From Brasenia schreberi (taxonomy: Eukaryota; Streptophyta; Magnoliopsida; Nymphaeales; Cabombaceae), in contig JAYKKT010000089.1 in assembly GCA_036023115.1 (NCBI GenBank), positions 10,690,001-10,754,000 on the forward strand: a DNA stretch of 64,000 nucleotides. The letters are read 5' to 3'. The notes beneath the pieces are model-generated. The model did no database searches, was not told the origin of the DNA, and was given only the letters and a program-made list of their open reading frames with translations. The position numbers and the translations under genes were made by a program. Shown piece after piece: positions 55,948-64,000 of the stretch (the stretch's first letter is position 1; each line of letters begins with the position of its first letter).

Positions 55948-58430
55948 ATGAATACCTTTAAAGAACAACAAAGTTACAAAGTTATCGACATAGTCAAGAT
56001 CACCATCACCACCACCATCATCTCCTCCCTCTTCCTCCTCTGCAATTGGATCCGCCCATCTAACACTTTCATCTTCATCATCAACTCCAATTCCAAGTTT
56101 TGCTTCGACTTAGAGTGCCCTCCAGTTTTCATTCTCTAAATTTATGGGGGATCCTCGTCTTCGACCCAATCATCAAGAATATCAATATTTTCGTCGCTCG
56201 GTGGGTCATATGACACCTTTCTTGCCCTTTTATATTTTTTTGCATTTGTTTGTAAAGAAAAAATATCTAAATTATCTAGAATATCAAATACAATATAGTC
56301 ATCAATCATTCATTATTAATAAGAAGGAACTAGGGAGCAACAACACATATTTTTAAAACTATTATTTTACCCTAACTTCATGTTATATGTAATATATATC
56401 AAATTACGCAGTCGAACATGCTTTTATATGTTTCTCTTTCTCATGTAAATGCGTTCAAAAAAACTTTAATTTCTCTCGTACCTACTTGAACTGTATGTTT
56501 GGCTCAATATATGTTGAGCAAACCTTCACAAGTTTGGTGCATCTATGCCAAGATGAGTTCATCATTTATCTGAAATAAGACACAATAATATTAATAAGAA
56601 ACACTCAAAGCCAATCAATTGATAACTTAAATAAATATAAACAAAAAACATATAATATATAATCGTATCTGGGAGCGGAGTTAGATTGCAATTGGCCTTC
56701 CAAAATCTCCAAGACTTTGTATATACTTGCTTAACTCTAAATGGGTATTGCAACGAGTAGATGAATCTTATAAAAGATCAATTGCATTTAATATGTCCTT
56801 TTTTACTTTTTCATCATCTACAAAGTTAGGAGAAAATCGAATAGAAGGGTTAGAGAAATATATAGCAACATGCAAATCATGATACATTTGGTGATTTCAC
56901 CGTCCGTTAATTATCTTCTAAACTTTTTTTATAAGTGATTGTTTGTGGTGAAGGTTTTCTTGTATTTACAAATTGGCCTTATTCAGAGCATCATATATAT
57001 AAGGCATAGTAGGCGAATCTTCACTGTCCACCATCCTCATTACCTTAACTAAAGGTACAATGATCCTAAAAAAATTATTATAATTTTCTCAAAAATCATA
57101 ATTGAAAACAACATCTACCACCGCAATCTCTTCTTTCTTTCTGGACCAACTAATAGAGCCTCATTTATTATATGCAAATATTTTTTTCAATGCATTTTTT
57201 TGCATGATAAGACTTGGTACAATAATGATATTCGTAACAAATCTTATCAATGAAGGCCTAATCAATTATCTTTCACTTGTAGGAATTTGCATCAAATGCA
57301 ATATAGAAGAATGATTATAAATAAACTTTGTGACATTTTTGCATGCATCTATAGTCCCTCTTATTTTATCTATTACACTCAAATATTCAAGTATTAAGTC
57401 TATGCAATATGCAACACATGGAGTCAATATTAAGGATAGATGGTTTGTCTCAATAATTTTACCAGTTGCTTTAAAATTTGCAGTATTCAGTAATAAATTG
57501 AACAACATTTGAAACACTTACATCCTCAACAACTTACACAAAAATAGGGAGTAAATTATCTATAATTTTATCAATAAGGAACAAGTCGTATGATTTCAAA
57601 AACAATGTCCCCTTAAGACAATAGACCAAGAAGTTCACCAAAGACCTACGATAATCATTTGTTCAACCATCAGCCATAATAAAATATTTCATGTCCTTCC
57701 ATGACTCCCTAAATTTAGAACTCCACGTATTAACAATATCAACAAATTTCTACAATAATGTAACCCTCAAAGCATGATAAGTAAGGACTCTATAACCCGA
57801 TCCATACTGGCAATAGCATCCATCATACTTTGAAAAGAAAATAAATTTGTAACATTGAAAGAGAGGCAATTTTCATAAAAAAAATTAGCACACTTCAAAT
57901 CTACTTTGTTAATTATCTCCTTTAAAGTCATAGTTGATCTAATGCCTAATTGAATTCTAACAGTCGTACACAAGGAAAATGAAGGCATCCCACTACCTCT
58001 AGCTTTGGCTCCTCCTCTAGTAGCCCTCGTAGGCATCAAGCGAGTATGAGCTCTTGCAATAGAACAAGAGTCACTACTTTGCTACTACCACCAGAACCTA
58101 TGCTCTTTTCCTTTTCTCGCATTCTCCTCTCTTCTTCAACCATCTCTTCTTCCATCTCAAGTGTACCATGAAATTTATCACCATACAACCCTTCAGAAAT
58201 ATCTTCAAATGGTTAAGACATATCCCAACCACCTATTTCTTTTCTCTCTCACCCATAATCTCTCCCTCTCCTTCAAAGCTTCCAACACCTTTTCAATCTC
58301 ATACTTCACCACTTTGAGAACTCGAGGACAAGCACTAGCATCCTTTTTGGTTTTCACAAGATGGTGTTTCATATGAGAAATATCACCATACTTTATTATA
58401 TTACAAAACATGCACTTATTCATAAGTATA
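55948..58430 (-). pseudogene. hAT-superfamily transposase relic
   Basis: Read on the minus strand from right to left: a BED-type zinc finger (CMFCNIIKYGDISHMKHHLV, 58205-58423), a linker, FFYENCLSFNVTNLFSFQSM (57767-58039, the conserved F.N...F...NS..F..M block), then the RNase-H-like catalytic part around WKDMKYFIMADGWTN (about 57700) and CVAYCIDLILEYLS (57266-57517, the C-A-HCL-like block). The C-terminal dimerisation part is very eroded near 56560-56780 and an acidic tail may lie at 55980-56100. Stops and frameshifts are everywhere. Domains and order are those of an hAT transposase; the ends were not recognised. Not functional. Confidence 0.75.
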
Positions 58431-59929
58431 TTGCCTTCATATATCGAGGTACAATATTTCTATGGCATTAAGACGAGAGTGGATAATCAACTCAAAGAAA
58501 AAGCCCTTTTATAGGTCAAAAATCACGAAATATGTAAAAACCTTAAATTTTTCAAGTGAAAAATCGGGTAGAATGTAAAAGAAAAGGGGTATGCCACAAA
58601 TTTAATAAAAGGCTTATAGATAAGGAGTTGGATTGGGTGAAAAACTTGAGAATCTTATAAATAAACCACAAAAACAACAAAAACAAGGATTAAAAAAGAA
58701 TTTGGGAGCAAAAGAGTGACGCTAAAAGGGGTTTAAAAATAAGTAGAAGTTATTTCTACAACTTCGGATTATCAAATTTTATACTCAAAAAAGTGAGGAT
58801 TGACTCATATGATACGGATTATATCATATCATACGGCTCTGTATCATATGATATGATATGAAATGGTATAATACGCGATAAAATGATATCATATTGTACA
58901 ATAGGATACGATTTTTACAACATTGATCATGATCATTCTTCAACTTGCCGACGAGCATTGTCCCCATGTGTCTCAAGTTTTGCACATAAGTAGTATGTCC
59001 CTTAATCCATTTTATCGCACTCATGTGCCATTACTTGAAAGAGGAAGAAAAATTAATATGCATGTATGAGAAGCAAACATTGCTTTCTTTGAAGAAGAAG
59101 ATTGTCTTAAATACATGGTCATTCAAATTTCCATTGCCTAAATTTTCACCTTTGGAGTTCTCTAATTGATGGTAGGTAGAAAGCAGTCACCATGATTGCG
59201 TACATTGCCATAAAGAGTGCATGGTGGTGCGCTCACATGCAATGCAGAAGCCAGCGCCCAACAAGCTGAGAAAACTACCTTAACGTTAAGAAAGAGACGA
59301 GCGAGATGAGACACGAGCAAGGATCTATTCTCCAGTAAACCACCCCACCCCACCCCATGTGTCCCATGTCACATTAATGTGGCGGAAAGCTGCTTTTCGT
59401 TTCCAATTAATGGGACAGAGACATTATTGATTTTCTTTTCCTCTATAGAATGCCAAGCAGATAATGCTCGATCGGCGTTCCTCATGCCACCCATCTCTTG
59501 CTTCACAAAGGACTCCAGCCCAGACCCAGGCTGTTGAATGACTAGCGCCATCACAGGCTCAGGCAGCAGCTAGCAGATGGAAAGCCTTCACGCTTACCCG
59601 CTAGCTGTTAAAAAGAAGAAATGTAAAGCAGAGGCAGTTGGGCCTCCCGCCTGACATCTTACGCCACTCGTGTCATCATGAATAAAGTTATCCACCTGGT
59701 TATGGATGCTAACTGAAGATATGCCACCATTGATTGTCAACTAAGCAAAAACCATTTCCGGCCGGCGATTGTTGCTGCTGGAGCCCATCCTGCTTACCAA
59801 TCAAGAAGACAGCGTCAAACTCGTCAAGTCAATGCACGAATAGGTTCTTACAGCAAACGTCCTAGCTTTTCGAGTTTTTGGCTATCAAACCACACTGGCC
59901 TCACAAGGACCAAATTGTTGATGAGGTTG

Positions 59930-60120
59930 AATTTGTTTTGGACATGAAACGTGACCCGATCCGAATTGAACACAGAAGTTAGAAGTTAGCTTTGGTCGTG
60001 GTATGCGAACCTCTTATTATTTTGAAAGAGTGCATATAAAAGGGATGTGCATAGGAGTTGATGAATGGACGTGAGACTCTTCATCATCGTGAAAATCTTC
60101 TTCGAGTAAGAATATGTAAT
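59930..60120. repeat. Dispersed repeat, second copy
   Basis: Relative of 54820-55090; see that entry. GTGCATATAAAAGGG inside it looks TATA-like, so this may be LTR-derived. Confidence 0.4.
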
Positions 60121-60890
60121 GACCCATGCAAAGGTTATGATGCTCTTTCATTTTCTATGATTAGCCTCCGTAAAACTGGAATACGGCAACATAAATAATT
60201 ATAACAATGATAATAACAACAATAATAATAATAACACAATAAGAATGATAATTATAACAAGGAGGAAGTATTCAAATGCATTGTGGTATTTCATTGCTGA
60301 CGTTGTGCTTGAGGGACGTATCTCACATACCCAAAGTAGAAAGATAAAGTTAGATACTGTATAGAGTGTCATGTTTGTACATCAACAGTTGGAAACTAGG
60401 TAAATTTTGCAGAGAACATGATATGCGAGACGAAGCATAAGGACAGCACAGAGGCTAGATTCCCGTGGACCAGATGTTAATTATGGTGAATAGGATACGC
60501 GCAGTGCAGACCACAGGATTGCCCAGCACCCTCTGGCAACTAGGTCACACATACTGAGGACTGACGATTCTGCTTCACAACAGAGGTTTGAGGTTGGGAC
60601 CAAAAGCCTGTGAGCACGATGGAACCGCCCAGGCCCACACACTTAAGACTATTAAGTGGGTTCATATATATATATATATATATATATGAAAAATGCTAAG
60701 GTTCTTTGAAGGTATATATTTTCTAATCACAACAATTTAATTAAGCTGATCGAGTGGTTGTGATTCACCTAAAAAAATATCATACTTGCTTCGTACACTA
60801 ATACAGTTGCTCATTTTTAAGAATCAAGACTGTTTTGTCACTTTGATGGTACAGTCATAATAAAAAGTAAATACTATGAACCCTAGCATT

Positions 60891-60892
<2 letters not shown>

Positions 60893-60961
<69 letters not shown>
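60893..60961. repeat. CT then TA microsatellite
   Basis: (CT)n from about 60893 changes into (TA)n up to 60961. Probably length-variable. Confidence 0.9.
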
Positions 60962-60964
<3 letters not shown>

Positions 60965-61664
60965 GCAAGTGTTCTAATCAAAGCTGATATCCATGCTCAC
61001 GTTTAGTCGTTTGACTATTTGATTATCATTATCAAATGGGGGTGGGTTCTGAACCGATAAGACGTAATGCAGCCAAGCAAGCATATATTTTAGATTCAAT
61101 CTTTGCATTGCAACAGGAATGAAGAGGACTAACATATACATCACTTCGAATCTGAAGCAGCTATCGAACAGACTGAGCAAATATGCAAAATAGAGTAACA
61201 AGCAGTAACTATTCATGCACGGATGTCGAATTTCTCGAGCCAATTCACCATTATCCTTTCAGAAAGCATAAGAAAAGAAGATTGGGGGAAAATACGGGTA
61301 TATCGTTCCAGAAATTAAGTATATATATCATTTAAACCTGAAAGAGAGTTGCAGGCACAGCACAAGTGAAAGGTATCCATCCACTTACAGAAGGGCAGCC
61401 AACCATCTGTTTCTAGTTTCAATAATCTATACTTAATTTTGAATTTTCAGAGATGAACATAACACCTACATAAACCACTATATCTAAAACCACAAATTCC
61501 AAGCCAAGCCTTCTTCCTGGAAAATTATGGACCGATTTCTTTCTCGATCATGGTTGGTAGTCAAGATTCTGAACATGAAAACCGGACCGTTCTGCTGCAA
61601 CAGCTGAAAGGCTCCGCGGTAGTGTACAGTAGTTTCTCTAAGGAGCCTAAGCATCTTCAACCGA

Positions 61665-63605
61665 TCAAGCAAACCAAAGAGATGACTCCAACTTTTGCAG
61701 CTCTTGCCCGCGGTGAAAGGTGTCACCATAGTCGATCGGGATAAAAGCTGAACCAAACTTGTAACTGTTATTCATGTCCTGGTGAGCATGCTCAAAGGAC
61801 TGGTCCACCATCTTGCACTTCTGATCTAATTGGATTTCATCTCGGAGGAGGAGATTCATCCGAGAACTATGTCCATCAAAGTCATTGCCAAGCATAGAAC
61901 TGTGGACTCCAAATGGATTGCCGTCCTGTTGGCCAACCGAAATAGCACGGTTTTGGGGCGCAACATTACGCGGAGCATCAAGAAGGCTCCTGTTATCAGC
62001 AGGAGGCAAATTGATCTGATTCGTTCTATTGCTCTGCTGATCATACAACACAAAGAGATCATTGATCGATTTCTGACCATCGACCGGAATACCCAGAGTG
62101 GAGAGAGATATGGAACTGGGATTGGGCATATTCTGTGATGCTGGAGACAGGGGTAGCGGCGGGGGCGGGGTTGGAGCACCTTGCATCTTATTGGCCTCTT
62201 TGGTCGGCGCATAAGCAGTCCTGCCCACAGTTACAGGCAAGTTATGCTGCTGCTTGCTATCAGCAAATTGCAAGCCAAAAACAGGCTTGTCCTCGCTCAT
62301 CTGCATCCCCTGGAAGTGGATCCGCTGAGGAAAATTCACCGGGTTATAAACACAACCGGATATGTGATTGTTTCGTGCATTATTCTTGTTGAGGAACGCG
62401 CTCTGGTAGTCATCTTGGGGGCACTCAACATTTTGACAAGCATAAAACTTTTGATCCATCATCAGTTGCTCCCCAGTGAGTTTCCTCTTGCGCATGCATT
62501 GATCAGAAGAAACTTCCCCCTTGATTTGGGGAAGAAACCTTTCCCCTGTGATCCCCATGTTGAATATATCAGGCTTGCACTCCTGAATCTCCATGTTAGC
62601 ATCATCCTCATAGCCATCAACATCATACTCGTTGCTGCCACTGAAGGTGAGAGTACCATTTACACTCAAAGATGACACCGGGATGCCAACGTCGGGGTTC
62701 ATCTGGCGCGCAAGAATCTCTTCCTGATTCACCACAGCAGACCATGTTGAGCTCTCCTTTGCAGTCATCTTGTCCTGCAGGCACTTTGATTGCCGGACAA
62801 GCCGCCGGATTTTATCGATGTCAGGTGAGATGTGCTTTATGACAGCAGTCAGCACGCTGACCTTCCATGCCTTCTTGAGATCATGAGGCTTCTTGTAGGG
62901 TGGAGGGCCCTGGTCCTTTGGCAAACCCAGCTGAGGCCACCAATCCTCTCTAGCGGTCGGCCACCACGGCGGAGCCACCCCTTTCTCAAGCGGAAACCGC
63001 CTCTGTGGCGGCTCACAGTGCTGCATCAGAGCAGAGAGCAGAGACCCCAAAGTTGTGTCTTGAAGCTCCTGAAGGGTTTGAGGGGTGGAAATCAAACCAG
63101 AGTTCTCCTCATTGCTACCAAGAATGGCGTTTTCGGCCTGGTACTTGGCGATGGCAGCAGGGCCGTTGCGATCGAATCTGACCTTCTCCTTCCACCAGGC
63201 GCGGAGATTATCGGAGGCGCCGCTCACTGGCTTCCCTTTCTCTGGGATGATCCCATAGACAAAGCCCTGTGCTTTGCAGACTTCCATCATCTTAAGCATG
63301 TACTTGAGAATTCCATCTTGTGCTCTCGACATCTTCTTCTTCCTAGCTTGCTCTTGTGATTGCCTCTGTTTCGCGATATCACCGTTCTCCTTAGCCTTGT
63401 TCTGCTCTTTCAGCCGCCTCAACCGGATGCGATCCCTCCACATCCGACGCTCAAGTTCATCAACATCAATCTCCTCTTCGCTGTCATCGTCATCTTGCAG
63501 GACCTCCCCTTCGCTTCCGATCCCCTGTTCACAGTCTGAAGGTGGCAGAGGCAGAGGAAGGAGATCGAAGCTCCCTCCAAAACCCATGTCTTCGTAGATG
63601 CCCAT
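61665..63605 (-). CDS. EIN3/EIN3-like transcription factor, complete
   Basis: An intronless coding frame of 646 codons starting at the ATG at 63603-63605 ([11 protein letters not shown]). EIN3 and EIL proteins are nuclear transcription factors that accumulate when ethylene is sensed and bind promoters of ERF genes. Visible parts: an acidic stretch ([13 protein letters not shown], residues 38-50), basic region ([17 protein letters not shown], 54-70), then the family-specific DNA-binding core with [20 protein letters not shown] (99-118), [20 protein letters not shown] (136-155), [20 protein letters not shown] (209-228), [20 protein letters not shown] (233-252) and [16 protein letters not shown] (270-285). 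A proline-rich stretch follows at about 488-502. The length and domain set match family members. No damage seen. I cannot tell EIN3 from EIL1 orthologues by eye. The start is supported by the conserved MG...F and lack of an upstream in-frame ATG. Confidence 0.95.
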   Translation of the reverse strand: MGIYEDMGFGGSFDLLPLPLPPSDCEQGIGSEGEVLQDDDDSEEEIDVDELERRMWRDRIRLRRLKEQNKAKENGDIAKQRQSQEQARKKKMSRAQDGILKYMLKMMEVCKAQGFVYGIIPEKGKPVSGASDNLRAWWKEKVRFDRNGPAAIAKYQAENAILGSNEENSGLISTPQTLQELQDTTLGSLLSALMQHCEPPQRRFPLEKGVAPPWWPTAREDWWPQLGLPKDQGPPPYKKPHDLKKAWKVSVLTAVIKHISPDIDKIRRLVRQSKCLQDKMTAKESSTWSAVVNQEEILARQMNPDVGIPVSSLSVNGTLTFSGSNEYDVDGYEDDANMEIQECKPDIFNMGITGERFLPQIKGEVSSDQCMRKRKLTGEQLMMDQKFYACQNVECPQDDYQSAFLNKNNARNNHISGCVYNPVNFPQRIHFQGMQMSEDKPVFGLQFADSKQQHNLPVTVGRTAYAPTKEANKMQGAPTPPPPLPLSPASQNMPNPSSISLSTLGIPVDGQKSINDLFVLYDQQSNRTNQINLPPADNRSLLDAPRNVAPQNRAISVGQQDGNPFGVHSSMLGNDFDGHSSRMNLLLRDEIQLDQKCKMVDQSFEHAHQDMNNSYKFGSAFIPIDYGDTFHRGQELQKLESSLWFA

Positions 63606-64000
63606 AACGTTTTGATCTGAACCAATTCATGAAATCGATCGTAAGTGCTTCAAGAATCCAGCTGCTAGTCCAATCAAATTACAGAGGAAAGCCTAGGAGC
63701 GCGTTATTGTTTTAATTGGTTAAGCAAGGAGTCATCTCAGAGCAATAAACCTGAAGAAAGAAGCATTCGGTGGCTGAAGATTAAGGTGATGACAACCGCA
63801 GAACAATAAGAAATCTAAAACTTCATCTTGTTGTACTTCGACCGGACCTGCCAATAAGAAGCACGGCGGAAGGCTCTAGTGAATCTCTGCATCTAAAGAC
63901 GGCAAAAAAGTTGTGTGTGTGAGAGGGGGGGTTAGCCCAAGAACTACACTGAAAAATATGACCGAAAGGATACAACCGACTCGGCCGGCGGACAGCGGAC
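63606..64000 (-). promoter_or_regulatory. 5' leader and proximal promoter of the EIN3-like gene
   Basis: On the minus strand, ATTGGTTCAG just before the ATG (acceptor at 63617-63619) and CAGGTTTATTG (donor near 63750) could bound a 134-bp leader intron, as is common in EIN3 genes. No TATA box is obvious; the GTGTGTGTGAGAGGG-type tract at 63914-63931 is in the likely upstream region. The window ends at 64000. Confidence 0.35.

Larger units (their letters stand above)
58431..61664. other. Intergenic between the hAT relic and the EIN3-like gene
   Basis: No gene is supported. Contains ATATGATATG/ATACGAT words (58800-58920) similar to 29220-29760, the second copy of a dispersed repeat (59930-60120), a TA run (60666-60687) and a CT/TA run (60893-60961). 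Confidence 0.5.

Noticed and set aside
55948..56139. Separate plus-strand gene with ITITTTIISSLFLL
   Set aside because: Low-complexity ACC/ATC runs; more likely the antisense of an acidic tail of the hAT relic.
62181..63359. Two plus-strand frames of 164 and 175 codons within the EIN3-like gene
   Set aside because: Antisense shadows of a strongly conserved coding frame with no domain of their own.

Overview
This window is nuclear DNA of a flowering plant. It is AT-rich, has intron-containing genes, carries a DYW-type PPR gene and an EIN3-family transcription factor gene, and most of its length is decayed retrotransposons. Remains of a TIR-type NLR resistance gene argue against a grass, because TIR-NLRs are missing from grasses. 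I cannot name the species from the sequence.

Four host genes look real. At 1-591 (+) is the 3' part of a PHYTOCHROME KINASE SUBSTRATE-like gene that runs off the left edge. At 26321-28120 (-) is an intronless PPR-DYW gene. At 32881-35892 (+) are seven exons of an inositol polyphosphate 5-phosphatase whose spliced phases all agree; its N-terminal exons are unresolved. At 61665-63605 (-) is a complete EIN3/EIL gene with its leader and promoter towards the right edge. They are unrelated in function and form no cluster: light signalling, organelle RNA editing, phosphoinositide turnover and ethylene response.

Broken host sequence includes a TIR-NLR pseudogene at 12452-15516 (-) that lost nearly all of its NB-ARC domain, a displaced LRR fragment of the same kind at 16955-17208, an orphan last exon at 4910-5063 that matches nothing I recognise, and an hnRNP-type RRM fragment at 36420-36642 that may sit inside a small inverted-repeat transposon.

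Mobile DNA: six copies or pieces of one RTE-clade LINE family (1021-4152, 8355-9411, 10348-11210, 20419-23698, 39236-39536, 43936-48703). Two have clean target-site duplications of 18 and 19 bp. Copia remnants lie at 15.9-20.3 kb and 41.4-50.6 kb, and a hAT transposase relic at about 55.9-58.4 kb. The best structure is a three-layer nest: a Copia element (-) cut within its integrase region by an RTE copy (-), which is itself cut by a 2,897-bp solo LTR (45407-48303, + orientation) with TG/CA ends, a 5-bp target-site duplication (ATATG) and a clear TATA box.

The remaining DNA is intergenic: AT-rich tracts, microsatellites, a MITE-like pair, two local tandem duplications (288-bp and about 210-bp units) and dispersed repeats. 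I found no new multi-gene system. The findings most worth follow-up are the nest, the possible gene-fragment capture, the NB-ARC-less NLR with its scattered piece, and the structure of the RTE family's ends.
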